A stretch of 22,589 nucleotides of DNA from Phlegmacium glaucopus (Eukaryota; Basidiomycota; Agaricomycetes; Agaricales; Cortinariaceae): contig MU130031.1 of NCBI GenBank assembly GCA_015039465.1, positions 14,161 through 36,749 on the forward strand, in the 5' to 3' direction. The translations under genes and the position numbers were made by a program. How positions within the stretch are numbered: position 1 is the stretch's first letter; every line of letters begins with the position of its first letter. Shown here piece by piece: positions 1-9,620 of the stretch. Under the pieces are notes generated by a model. That model saw nothing but the letters and a program-made list of their open reading frames with translations. It was not told where the DNA came from and did no database searches.

Positions 1-98
1 ACTAGTCTCAGATTAATTAACCTGTGATTAAAGATTCATCTTGACCCCCACTGGTCACGGGCTCAATACACTGTAGTACAGTGTGTCCGCAGTGCATC
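1..98. other. No identifiable feature at the left edge
   Basis: AT-rich sequence with no coding signal. It holds one small dyad near 69-86 (ACTGTAGTACAGT). I see nothing else. Confidence 0.4.
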
Positions 99-590
99 CA
101 CAGTGTATACTTTACAACTCTGTACCGGAAAGTAAGGAGTGTGTTGTAAATTATCCTACAAAAATTCAACTTTTACCATGTATTTCTCATCAAACTTAGT
201 CTTTGACGTTCAACTTATGTTGGTTATATAGAGAAACACCGGTATTACTACTAAGGGGACGATTTAGACTCACGACTCTACAGATGGGAAATATTGAGAG
301 GTCGTGGAGTTTAGACTCTGAACAAAACGACCTTATTTAATAAGATTTACAATAATACTTGTAAAGATAGTCCAATCTTTAAAATATAAACAGGTAACTC
401 CAGTAATAAAGTTCCATATACGTAGTAATAGAATACGAATGTCACACTTTAATTTTTAATACTCGACTATCCGTACAATTCTTAGTTTTTTATGTATATA
501 ATACAGTGGTTTTGATCAACGTTTTCACGTAACCACTTTACAATATTCTCGTTGATGAGAAATACGGGTAAAATCCACCCGTGTCTTCAT
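99..590 (+). repeat. Left arm of fold-back element
   Basis: Starts at CACAGTGTATACTTTACAAC and pairs with the right arm down to about 590. It is AT-rich and has no coding potential. Confidence 0.7.
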
Positions 591-732
591 AAATAAGTTA
601 TTTCTTCACCTATTACCTACACCTCTACCTCAAAACCGAGTCTATATGTCACCAAACTTTCCTTTCCTCTAATTCGGTACTTCGTTTCCACGATACACAA
701 CGTATGTCGGTACAAGTAAAAACCCCACCGAC

Positions 733-1225
733 ACGGGTGGTCTTTTTCATCACCGAGAATATTGTAAAGTGGTTACGTGAAAACGTTGATCAAAACCACT
801 GTATTATATACATAAAAAACTAAGAATTGTACGGATAGTCAGAGTCTTAAAAAATTAAAGTGTGACATTCTTATTCTATTACTACGTATATGGAACTTTA
901 TTACTGGAGTTACCTGTTTATATTTTAAAGATTGGACTATCTTTACAAGTATTATTGTAAATCTTATTAAATAAGGTCGTTTTGTTCAGAGTCTAAACTC
1001 CACGACCTCTCAATATTTACCCCCATCTGTTAGAGTCCGTGAGTCTAAATCGTCCCCTTAGTAGTAATACCGGTGTTTCTTTATATAACCAACATAAGTT
1101 GAACGTCAAAGACTAAGTTTGATGAGAAATACATGGTAAAAGTTGAATTTTTGTAGGATAATTTACAACACATTACTCTCGGTAGTAGTCAGATCTCGGT
1201 ACAGAGTTATAAAGTACACACTGTG
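733..1225 (-). repeat. Right arm of fold-back element
   Basis: Reverse complement of the left arm, ending at TAAAGTACACACTGTG. Differences from the left arm are scattered substitutions and short indels. Confidence 0.7.
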
Positions 1226-1230
1226 ATCTT

Positions 1231-1252
1231 GTGGGGGACAGTAAAGTACTGC
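1231..1252 (+). repeat. 22-bp direct repeat, copy 1
   Basis: GTGGGGGAC followed by a variable base, GTAAAGTAC, another variable base and GC. The second copy is at 1563-1584, with the two variable bases changed A/T and T/A. The pair brackets the decamer minisatellite. Confidence 0.7.
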
Positions 1253-1284
1253 AATTTTGATGGTATTCCAGCATAAATGAAATA

Positions 1285-1480
1285 GAGTCTGATGGAGTCT
1301 GGCAGACTCTGGCAGACTCTGGCAGACTCCATCAGACTCCATCAGACTCCACCAGACTCTGCCAGACTCCACTGGACTCCAATGGACTCCAATGGACTCT
1401 GCCGGACTCCACCAGACTCCAGTGGACTCCACATAGTCCACCAGACTCCACCCGGACTCCACTGGAGTCCAGTATGTGAC
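1285..1480 (+). repeat. Decamer GACTCC minisatellite
   Basis: About 18 head-to-tail units of roughly 10 bp built on (A/G)GACTCCAnn or (A/G)GACTCTGnC, for example AGACTCCATC, AGACTCCACC and GGACTCCAAT. The short ORFs on both strands here are translations of this array and are not genes. The array continues in inverted orientation after about 1486. Confidence 0.85.
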
Positions 1481-1553
1481 AGGATGTGACATACTGGACT
1501 CCAGTGGAATCCGGGTGGAGTCTGGTGGATTATGTGGAGTCCACTGGAGTCCG
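1412..1553. repeat. Hairpin made of minisatellite units
   Basis: Units at 1412-1479 are repeated in inverted order at 1486-1553 with only a few mismatches (for example AGTCCACC against GGTGGATT), around a very short loop near 1482. Sub-palindromes such as GGACTCCACTGGAGTCC lie inside each arm. Confidence 0.85.
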
Positions 1554-1562
1554 GCGGAGTAT

Positions 1563-1584
1563 GTGGGGGACTGTAAAGTACAGC
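1563..1584 (+). repeat. 22-bp direct repeat, copy 2
   Basis: Partner of the repeat at 1231-1252, with 20 of 22 bases identical. It closes the bracket around the minisatellite and lies 32 bp before the first ATG of the next gene. Confidence 0.7.
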
Positions 1585-1615
1585 CAGTGCCTCACAAACT
1601 CAATGGAACCTTGAT

Positions 1616-3164
1616 ATGCACCAGGCTTCTACATTTCACCAACTCCATGAAGCTGCACTGATCAAGGAGACCACCGGTATGACACCGGCACCGGCATCCT
1701 TGCCACCCACATCGTATAGGTGGACTTGGGGTGAAGAGCTCACAGAAGACGATGTTCTTGCCTTACGCCGACCGGGAACACGCATATGCCAGGCATTACA
1801 TTCAGGCTATGACCTTTCTTTGAGAGAGGGATGGCTGACAGGAGAACAGTCTCCGGCGCCCTCAACAGTGATATCCCACGGATGTCATGAGGATCTGCCC
1901 GCCCAGGTCTCATCACATCCCCCACACACCGAGTTGACCTATATGCCCTACTTGGCAAACTTTGGTCAGCTGGTTTATGACCCCCTTTCCAGGTCCCCAA
2001 GTATGTCCCTACTTCTTACATTCATCCAGAGAGCTAATGTCTCACACAGCAGTGGTTCGATTCCCATTGGACCAGTCGGCACTGGCATCAGCCCGGCCCT
2101 CATCTCAAAAGAGCTGGTCTTCGGAAAGCGTTGCGTTGGCACCGGCTGCTGAAGGTGCATCGGCCCATGTTGCGTCAGATGATTGGCCATTGGCAAGCGG
2201 GGAAGAAGCAGAGCCGCTGTCACCATTAATGCCTGGGCAAGAGACAGCCTCAGTGGCGCACAGTTGGTCTTCAGCAAGTGACGTGAATGTATCGGCACCA
2301 GTCTCCCCGGCACATAGTTGGTCTTCAGCATGCACGGCTTCCAACCCGGTGTCACACTTGGCAATGCCTGTGGAGTCAACACCGGCCCCTGCCTCACAGC
2401 TGCATAGTTGGTCTGCGGCCAGTGACCAGGACCCATCGGCCCTGGCAGCAGACTCGGCTTCAAGTGAACACAGTTGGTCATCGGAAAGCGAGGATGAGCA
2501 GGAACCGGGATCCCTCGTGCCGGCCTCACGACTGGCTAGTTGGTCTTCAGCAAGCACGGCTTCCAACCCGGTGTCACAATCGGCAATGCCTGTGGGAGAG
2601 TCAACACCGGCCCCTGCCTCACTGGTGTATAGTTGGTCTGCGGCCAGTGACCAGGACCCATCGGCCCTGGCAGCAGACTCCGACTTAAGTGAACACAGTT
2701 GGTCATCGGAAAGCGAGGATGAGCAGGAACCGGGATCCCTCGTGCCGGCCTCACAAACGGCCAGTTGGTCTTCAGCCAGCAATAATAGTACAGATGGATT
2801 GACAAAGCAGGCAATGATGGCCGACAAGGACTGGCCATCTGCCACCATTGAGAGTGACACAGCAGCCTCAGTCCTCTCTCCGACTGACACATGCTCGCCA
2901 GGTGGCTCAGGCCTAGCCGATAATGATGCCCAATCCAGTCCAAACTCCCAATGTGTTGTGTCACCTTCCCGGATTACAATGCACCATCCTGCCGCCTTGC
3001 CACGTGGTGTTGTGCCCTTCAACTTTTCCCATGACCGGCCGCCAACATTGGACAGCCCAGACTCAAGGCCTTCTGGTGGATATGGCCCCGAAGACTTTGC
3101 CTTCTTGCAGGATGACATGTTTGAGGATGAACTATCGGATGAGGAAGAAGAAGGATCTGGTTGA
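1616..3164 (+). CDS. Ser-Trp repeat protein with acidic tail, one intron (499 aa)
   Basis: I do not recognise the family. Exon 1 is 1616-2000 and exon 2 is 2050-3164. Splicing a 49-bp intron joins two frames into 500 codons with no stop. The N-terminal 128 residues are of mixed composition. From about residue 149 to 372 a motif S-W-S-(S/A)-(E/A)-S recurs nine times (mostly HSWSSES, HSWSSAS or HSWSAAS). These sit in two tandem blocks of 74 and 75 residues, which differ by exactly one inserted codon; this supports the frame. The C-terminus is strongly acidic (DDMFEDELSDEEEEGSG). No signal peptide or membrane segment is evident. Ser/Trp/acidic composition suggests a disordered interaction region, but that is inference. 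The start could instead be the in-frame ATG at 1679. Other long ORFs over the same DNA, including a minus-strand one, reflect the lack of stops in GC-rich repeats. Confidence 0.55.
2001..2049 (+). other. Predicted 49-bp spliceosomal intron
   Basis: Donor GTATGT, branch-like GCTAATG and acceptor CACACAG. Exon 1 ends one base into a codon, and the acceptor puts exon 2 exactly into the frame of the Ser-Trp repeat ORF. The length is normal for basidiomycete introns. Confidence 0.75.
2316..2762 (+). repeat. Two tandem coding repeats (222 and 225 bp)
   Basis: The block starting AGTTGGTCTTCAGCA at 2316 repeats at 2538 and begins a third time at 2763. The second unit carries one extra GAG-type codon. 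The copies are nearly identical at DNA level, so the duplication looks recent or homogenised. Confidence 0.85.
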
Positions 3165-3759
3165 TTTTTATGTACACTACATCTTGTTTCAATGGCAGAG
3201 CAGCTGTTTCACCGGTGGTGTTGACAGGCACTGCCGATGGTCCCTTCACCGGCATCTTGAGTGCCAGTAGATATTGTCATAAAATACCAACCCTTTCTGA
3301 AGTACTTGCTTATATAACTGGCCCACTGCCTGTCCTAGCCCAGTGTTCCACCTTAGGGTGGAAACAAAAACAGTACTTGCCAGTGCCAATTTTGTCTGAC
3401 GGAAAACCCAATGGCATGGCACATAACATTGCATTGGATTCAATGAAAGGAGTGACAGCCAGTCCCGGCAACGACAGCACAATCATTGGCAGTACTGACA
3501 CCGGCATTTACGCCGGCCCTGAACCTGTCACCGGCCCTGGGAATTAGGCACCAGCACTGATGCCATCAGCACTGACAACCAACACCGGCGGTAAGTCTCA
3601 GGACCGGCAGCTGGCAGATGCTGGTGTCAATGCAAGGTGGTAGCAACCACAGGTGGTCCCACAATACAAATCTACCATTGCATAAATGAATTCTATGAAA
3701 TATGTGATTTCATAGGTTCTAGTTTGCTGAGATGAATGGTTCCAAGGCAATATAACCAT
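3165..3759 (+). other. GC-rich 3' flank with ACCGGC words; possible extra exon
   Basis: No firm gene. A 128-codon open frame (3161-3547) starts right after the stop of the previous gene, in a different frame, and has the same CCGGC-rich wording. It may be 3' UTR, a decayed exon or chance. After about 3640 the composition turns AT-rich. The sequence stops abruptly at the palindromic element, and similar wording resumes at 11913. Confidence 0.35.
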
Positions 3760-3766
3760 GCTTACT
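3760..3766 (+). repeat. Candidate target-site duplication, left copy
   Basis: GCTTACT immediately left of the 8.1-kb palindrome. The same seven bases follow its right end at 11906-11912. Confidence 0.5.
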
Positions 3767-3861
3767 CAGCCCATTCAGTCAAATATACAGAGTTAGTCCA
3801 GGAAAATGAAGTTGACAAAAGCCCAAGGTTGTCCGTTCAGCGGATTTTTGGCGGATTGTAC
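3767..3861 (+). repeat. Left outer terminal inverted repeat
   Basis: About 95 bp that pair with 11812-11905. The shared words are CAGTCAAATATA, GAGTTAGTC, AATGAAGTTGACAAAA, CAAGGTTGTCCG, GCGGATTGTACTAGACT and GGATGTCCATT. Several substitutions and short indels separate the two copies. Confidence 0.75.
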
Positions 3862-5200
3862 TAGACTCCGGAGGATGTCCATTCAGCTAATTTCCGGTGA
3901 GTATTAAAGGACCCAGGAATGTCCGGACAGCTTACCTGTGTAGTAGGTAGTCCAATATTAGACTCCCGGAGGTTACTGTGTGAGCTCATTGTAGTTGAAT
4001 ATTCAACCCTGGAGGATGCCCAGTGAGCTCAGGGTAGGTGAATATTCAACTCTGGAGGGTGTCCAATAAGCTAATGACAGTGGAATATTGAACCCTGGAG
4101 GGTGTCCAATGAGCTCATCACAGTTGAGTATTCAACTCCGGAAGCTGTCCAATGAGCTGATGACAGTTGAATATTAAACCCTGGAGGGTGTCCAATGAGC
4201 TCATGGTAGTGGAATATTCAACCCTGGAGGAGTGTCCAATGAGCTCATCACAGTTGAGTATTCAACTCCGGAAGCTGTCCAATGAGCTGATGACAGTTGA
4301 ATATTAAACCCTGGAGGGTGTCCAATGAGCTCATGAGAGTTGAATATTCAACTCCGGAAGGTGTCCAATGAGCTGATGACAGTTGAATATTAAACCCTGG
4401 AGGGTGTCCAATGAGCTCATAAGAGTTGAATATTCAACTCCGGAAGGTGTCCAATGAGCTGATGACAGTTGAATATTAAACCCTGGAGGGTGTCCAATGA
4501 GCTCATGCTAGCTGAATATACGGCCCTGGAGGGTGTCCCATGAGCTCATCACAGTTGAGTATTCAAGTCCACAAGGTGTCCAATGAGTTAATGACAGTTG
4601 AATATTAGACCCTGGAGGATCTCCTATGAGCTCATAGTGTCTGAATAGTCAACTCCTGAGGGTGTCCAATGAGCTCATGAGAGGTGAATATTTACCTCTG
4701 GAAGGTGTCCAATGAGCTGATGACAGTTGAATTTTAAACCCTGGATGGTGTCCAATGAACTCATGGTAGCTGAATATTCAACTCTGGAGGTTGTCCAATG
4801 AGCTCATGAAAGTTGAATATTAATCTCTGGAAGGTGTCCAATGCGCTGGTGATAGTGCAATATTCAACCCTGGAGGGTGTCCAATGAGCTTATGAGAGTT
4901 GAATACTCAGCTCTGGATGGTGTCTGATAAGCTGATGACAGTTGAATATTAGACCCTGGAGGATCTCCTATGAGCTCATGGTAGCTAAATATTGAACTCC
5001 TGAGGTTGTCCAAGGAGCTCCTGAGAGTTGAATATTCATCTCTGGAAGGTGTCCAATGAGCTCATGACAGTTGAATATTAGACCCTGGAAGATCTCCTAT
5101 CAGCCCATGGTAGCTGAATATTCAACTCCTGAGGGTGTCCACTGAGCCCATGAGAGTTGAATATACACATCTGGAAGGTGTCCAATGAACTGATGACTCT
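3862..5200 (+). repeat. Left 43-bp array (about 30 units)
   Basis: Units read GTGTCCAATGAGCTCAT, a short spacer, GTTGAATATTCAAC, then CYCCGGAGG or CCTGGAGG. Each good unit holds three perfect dyads: ATGAGCTCAT, AGTTGAATATTCAACT and TCCGGA. Units near 4080-4500 are the most alike and those near 4900-5200 are more diverged. No coding potential. Confidence 0.9.
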
Positions 5201-6340
5201 TACACCCCATTCTGGAACCTCTCACATCTTTAATGCAATTTCCACCACCTTCAGATGTGTTTCTCCTAGCAAGTCATCCAAAGTCACATTTTTATCATGC
5301 TAATTGTTACATTATCCTCACCCTGTTAAAGGATGTATGGACCCAGGAATCAAGTTGAATACTAAGGTGCTTATCTTGGATAAGCACCTTACACCTATAT
5401 ACTACAAGTGTGTGAGTAATTACATCTAAATACGGATAGTGGCAGCTTAGACGGTATATAGTAGAAGATGAGTAATATCGAAATATGAGTAGTAGATATT
5501 GAAGTCTCATGGAGGTGCAAAGATATCAATTATGAGATTGAGGTGTGGATGGGAGTCAGGGATGTACATCCCTGGAGGGGCAACTACTACAATGATCCGG
5601 GGGAGTACACAAGGTTTCGGATGAAGTCGGAGAGCCGTAGTCGGTACTATTGTAGAGCAGGTGAATGTATGCACATACTAAGCTGATCATAGAGATGGAC
5701 ACAATGATTGTCCCCTAACACTCCCTAGCATATAACCCAAAGGCAAAAAGTCACTATTTGGGTGGGGATGTGATAGGATGACTACTTCCCCATGGACACA
5801 CTCATTCAATATCCGGGACTGTTCATGAAACTCGGGAGGCTAGATGTTCCATATAGCTAATAGGTAATACCTGTTAGTTGTAGGAGCCATGTTGGGAACA
5901 CTGACTGAGATCCCCAGGAATTAACATTATGGTAGTGGGGATGTTGGAGTGCAGTCATGGTACATCCCTCTTTCCGGTACATCATTCCTCCCACTCCTGG
6001 AACCTTTTTGTTTTATAGAACTCTGGAGACCAATTGTATCCCTAGTACATATTTGTAAATGAATAATTATTATTGGCGATATTTATTTATTGTTGGATCT
6101 CACCATATCAACTTACATTTTAATTCCTCACCAGGGATCCTTAGGAATCCTTTTCTCTTGGGATCCCCTGTGAGGTGGGTGTTATGTAATGCTCTTACTT
6201 TCCTAATACATTTAGCTTTGGATATCCGGCAAGCTTCAGGACCTTAGCTGCTATTTCACTAACCTCTGGAAATGTTCTGGAATTGCAGTTGGCCGGTACA
6301 TATGGTGGTCTAAGTATTGCGAAGGGTGTCCAATGAGATC
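5201..6340. other. Left-arm spacer with decayed copies of the 157-bp unit
   Basis: No gene. Around 5735-5880 the words TATTTGGGTGG, GGATG, AACTCGGGAGG and CTAGATG follow the order of the reverse-complemented 157-bp unit seen on the right. Weaker traces occur at 5530-5640 and 5900-6000. A short hairpin, AAGGTGCTTATC/GATAAGCACCTT, lies near 5363-5390. Confidence 0.5.
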
Positions 6341-6500
6341 ATCTGAAAACTCACCGAGATCAAAAGTAATCAATATTTGGGTGGAGATGGGGGAGGATGT
6401 ATATGCCCAGAGACAACGAAGAATCCTGTAGTTTCGGAACCTCGGGAGCTTAGACGGTACATGTATAACATAAGTAATATGAAGTATCAAAAAAAAATCT
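6340..6500 (-). repeat. Single good 157-bp unit in the left arm
   Basis: Reverse complement of the first unit of the right-arm array (8460-8628), with very few differences. Two seen here are CpG transitions (GATCAAAAG against GATCGAAAG, and ACAACGAAG against ACAATGAAG). Confidence 0.85.
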
Positions 6501-6611
6501 TGAAAACTCACCAAGATACAAATAGATCAACATTCGTGTACTAGTTAGGTCTTGGTTATTGTTTTCTGACTTCGAAACACGGAACGTGAAAATCACGTGA
6601 CTGAACACGTC

Positions 6612-6735
6612 AATGTTGATCAACAGAACGTGTCAATGTTGATCAACAGAACACGTCAATGTTGATCAACAGAACGCGTCAATGTTGATCAACAAAACAC
6701 AGTAATCAATGTTGATCAACAAAATCACGTGATTG
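6612..6735 (+). repeat. Left 23-bp array (4-5 units)
   Basis: Units of GAACGCGTCAATGTTGATCAACA type, each with two dyads: GTTGATCAAC and ACGCGT. Three of the four left copies of the ACGCGT site have changed to ACACGT or ACGTGT. Flanked by CACGTG-containing dyads (6593 and 6726). Confidence 0.85.
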
Positions 6736-6740
6736 AATGG

Positions 6741-6747
6741 TATAAAA
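6741..6747 (+). promoter_or_regulatory. TATA-like box facing the palindrome centre
   Basis: TATAAAA just inside the 23-bp array, mirrored at 8204-8210 on the minus strand. If used, transcription would run into the core hairpin. Inference from sequence only. Confidence 0.35.
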
Positions 6748-7499
6748 TGTCAAGCTCGCTAACTTTTATTTCCCCTTAATCATACCCTGTCAATATCCCT
6801 CACCCCGGGATACACAGCAGATGTGGACGCACATCATTGCTGTGTAGAGGTTGATGACAGGTGTGTGGTTCGTCCTTGGGTTCTGGGGGAGTCCTGTCAT
6901 TGTGCTGTGTTGTGTGTAAAAGCAAACACTGCTAGGTGTTCTTGGCAATATTTTCTGGGACATTCTGGGGGCCTTCCGGCCTATTTCCACCTGTTTCCGG
7001 ATGGTTTCTGACATGTTTCCGGAACATTTCCAACTCTTTCCGGACTGTTTCCATCTCTTTGTGGGCCACTTCCAACTCTTTCCTGCCCATTTACTCACTG
7101 TTTTTGTCACATTGCTGACGATTTCTGGAACATTCCCAGGTATTTCCAGAACATTCCCAGGTCGTTTGGAACACCTATTACCCTTGCCTGAAATTCAACA
7201 AATCCTGGAAAAGAACACATGGTTATTGCTTATATGATTATGCTTTAACTGGCTATCCAGGTTTAGATTCCTGAGCATATATTCTAATCAGTGGCTGGTG
7301 AGCTCATTCCATCTACACGTTACCCACCAGCTCAAGCTTTTGTCTGCACAGGGATGATTTGCTTAAGCAGAGTTGGTCTCTGGCCCCCATCCATTTCTGA
7401 TTCCTTTTCGGTAAGCCTCATAAGCAGTTTCCCTGACCAGCTACTGTAAGGTTGTCTTTCAGGTGTCTAATCTTCCGGATTCATTGCACCGGAAGCACT
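6748..7499 (+). repeat. Left core arm of the palindrome
   Basis: Up to about 6925 it matches the right arm (8030-8200) almost base for base. Beyond that the two arms diverge and differ by indels, then converge again on GGCTTACC-type and TCTTCCGGATTCATT words beside the loop. A TTTCCGGAACATTTCC-like minisatellite runs from about 6980 to 7170. ORFs here are repeat translations. Confidence 0.7.
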
Positions 7500-7540
7500 T
7501 TACTAAATAAAAAATATAACATAATATAAAAATATACATA
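7500..7540. other. AT-rich loop at the centre of the palindrome
   Basis: About 41 bp, almost entirely A/T (TAAATAAAAAATATAACATA and following), between GGAAGCACTTTA and AGGGAGTGCTCCGG. Confidence 0.75.
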
Positions 7541-8203
7541 AGGGAGTGCTCCGGAATGAATCCGGAAGATTTGACACCTGTAATCAACCTAAGTAGCTGG
7601 TCAGGGTGATGCATGAGGCTTACCGTAAAGGAATCCGGAATGGATGGAGGCCAGAGACCAACTCTGGAGCATTTCCTGTGCAGACAAAAGTGAGCTGGTG
7701 GGTAAGGTGATGGAATGGGCTCACCAGACTGTCGAATAACTCCGGAATCTACACCTGGATAGCCAGAAATCATAATCCTATAACAATAACTGTGAGTGAA
7801 TAGGCAGGGTAATGGCAAACGACCCGGGAATCAATACCTGGACTGCTGGAAATCGTAATCCCTGTGACAATAACTGTGAGTAAATGGGCAGGATGATGGC
7901 AGTGGCTCACCTAGAGATGGATACAGTCCGGAATGATGCCGGAAACATGTCAGATACCATCGGAAACATGTGGCACTAGGCCTGAACCCCCTGAACCCAT
8001 AAAATATTGCCAAGTGCACACATGTTCGCTTTTACACACAACACAGCACAATGACAGGACTCCCCCAGAACCCAAGGACGAACCACACACCTGTCATCAA
8101 CCTCTACACAGCAATGATGTGCGTCCACATCTGCTGTGTATCCTGGGGTGAGGGATATTGACAGGGTATGATTAAGGGGAAATAAAAGTTAGCGAGCTTG
8201 ACA
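7541..8203 (-). repeat. Right core arm of the palindrome
   Basis: Pairs with 6748-7499. It contains an internal duplication: TAACAATAACTGTGAGTGAA near 7780 and GACAATAACTGTGAGTAAA near 7867. The ORFs here have no support as genes. Confidence 0.7.
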
Positions 8204-8210
8204 TTTTATA
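8204..8210 (-). promoter_or_regulatory. TATA-like box, mirror copy
   Basis: TTTTATA on the plus strand is TATAAAA on the minus strand, pointing to the centre and converging with 6741-6747. Confidence 0.35.
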
Positions 8211-8216
8211 CCATTC

Positions 8217-8375
8217 AATCACGTGATTTTGTTGATAAACATTGATTACTGTGTTTTGTTGATCAACATTGACGCGTTCTGTTGATCAACATTGATGCGT
8301 TCTGTTGATCAACATTGACGCGTTCTGTTGATCAACATTGACGCGTTCAGTTGATCAACATTGACGCGTTCAGTC
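8217..8375 (-). repeat. Right 23-bp array (5-6 units)
   Basis: Mirror of 6612-6735 with one extra unit. The ACGCGT dyad is intact in four of five good units and has decayed to ATGCGT in one (near 8294). TTGATCAA is kept in all but the first unit (TTGATAAA). Confidence 0.85.
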
Positions 8376-8457
8376 ACGTGATTTTCACGTTCCGTGTTTC
8401 GAAGTCAGAAAACAATAACCAAGACCTAACTAGTACACGAATGTTGATCTATTTGTA

Positions 8458-9620
8458 TCTTGGTGAGTTTTCAAGATTTTTTTTTGATACTTCATATTAC
8501 TTATGTTATACATGTACCGTCTAAGCTCCCGAGGTTCCGAAACTACAGGATTCTTCATTGTCTCTGGGCATATACATCCTCCCCCATCTCCACCCAAATA
8601 TTGATTACTTTCGATCTCGGTGAGTTTTCAATGTTTTCTTTTGATACTTCGCATTACTTATTCTCTATATGTACCGTCCATGCTCCCGAGTTTCCGAAAC
8701 TACAGAATTCTTCGTTGTCCCTGGGCATGTACATCCTCCCCCATCTCCACCCAAATATTGATTCCTTTGGATCTCGGTGAGTTTTCAATATTTTCTTTTG
8801 ATACTTCGTATTACTCATTTTCTATATGTACTGTATAGGCTCCCGAGTTTCCGAAAGTCCCGGATTTTTTGTTGTCCCTGGGGATGTACATCCTCTCCCA
8901 TCCCCACCCAAATGTTGATTCCTTTGGATCTCAGTGAGTGTTCAATATTGTCTTTTGATACTTTGTATTACTTATTTTCTATATGTACCATCTAGGCTCC
9001 CGAGTTTCCGAAAGTCCCGGATTTTTTGTTGTCCCTGGGGATGTACATCCTCTCCCATCCCCACCCAAATCTTGATTCCTTTGGATCTCAGTGAGTGTTC
9101 AATATTTTCTTTTGATACTTCGTATTACTCATTTTCTATATGTACCGTCTAGGCTCCGAGTGTCCGAAACTACAGAATTGTTTGTTGTCCCTGGGTATGT
9201 ACATCCTCCCCCATCTTCACCCAAATATTGATTGCTGTGGATCTCAGTGAGTTTTCAATATTTTCTTTTGATACTTCGCATTACCTATTCTTTATATGTA
9301 CCATCTAGGCTCCTAAGTTATGCACCCCCTATCCCTACCCAAATTTGAATCCATTCATGTCTCAGTGAGTTTTCAAGATTGTGTTGTAATAGTTTCAATT
9401 ACTTATGGTGTTTATGTACCATCTAGTCTCCTGAGTCTCCAAGAGCCCAGGAATTGTTGTTGTCCCTGTGCATGCATGCCCTCCCCCATCACCACACAAA
9501 CACTCATATCTTTGGTTGGTATAATGTATTTTTCATATGTGTAGTTTAGGCACCCAAGTTTGTGAAAGGCTCAGTGTCTTTGTTGTCCTTCACCTCCATC
9601 ATCCTCTTTCCATGCCCTTG
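8458..9620 (+). repeat. 157-bp tandem array (about 7 units)
   Basis: GTGAGTTTTCAA recurs at about 8463, 8620, 8777, 8934, 9091, 9247 and 9364, that is four steps of 157, one of 156, and one shortened unit. A degenerate unit follows to about 9620. Each unit holds TTTTGATACTTCG, TATATGTACC, GGCTCCCGAGTTTCCGAAA, TTGTTGTCCCTGGG and CCATCTCCACCCAAAT. The repeated 72-codon ORFs arise because 157 is not a multiple of three, and they are not genes. Confidence 0.9.

Larger units (their letters stand above)
99..1225. mobile_element. Fold-back element with arms of about 490 bp
   Basis: The left arm (about 99-590) reappears as its reverse complement in the right arm (about 733-1225). Landmarks are GTACCGAGA/GTACAGAG-type ends, CCGGTATTACTACTAAGGGG on the left against CCCCTTAGTAGTAATACCGG on the right, and CACCCGTGTC against GACACGGGTG next to the loop. 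The arms contain point differences and small indels, so this is not an exact assembly mirror. The loop of about 140 bp carries no ORF. The architecture matches non-autonomous long-TIR or fold-back DNA transposons. No target-site duplication could be recognised at the ends, so the superfamily is unassigned and the outer borders are approximate. Confidence 0.7.

Noticed and set aside
2105..3118. 337-codon ORF on the minus strand over the Ser-Trp gene
   Set aside because: All frames are open in this GC-rich repetitive DNA. The plus frame has the intron, the acidic tail and an in-frame block indel; the minus frame shows only the mirror of the repeats.
3862..5200. Possible CRISPR array
   Set aside because: Units are contiguous 43-bp tandem copies without unique spacers, in a eukaryotic context.
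6790..7110. 106-codon minus-strand ORF with repeated GKSWK-like words
   Set aside because: The words come from the TTTCCGGAACATTTCC-like minisatellite. The mirrored arm does not keep the frame.
8460..9152. Series of similar 72-106 codon ORFs
   Set aside because: They repeat every 157 bp because the unit length is not a multiple of three. Array shadow, not a gene family.
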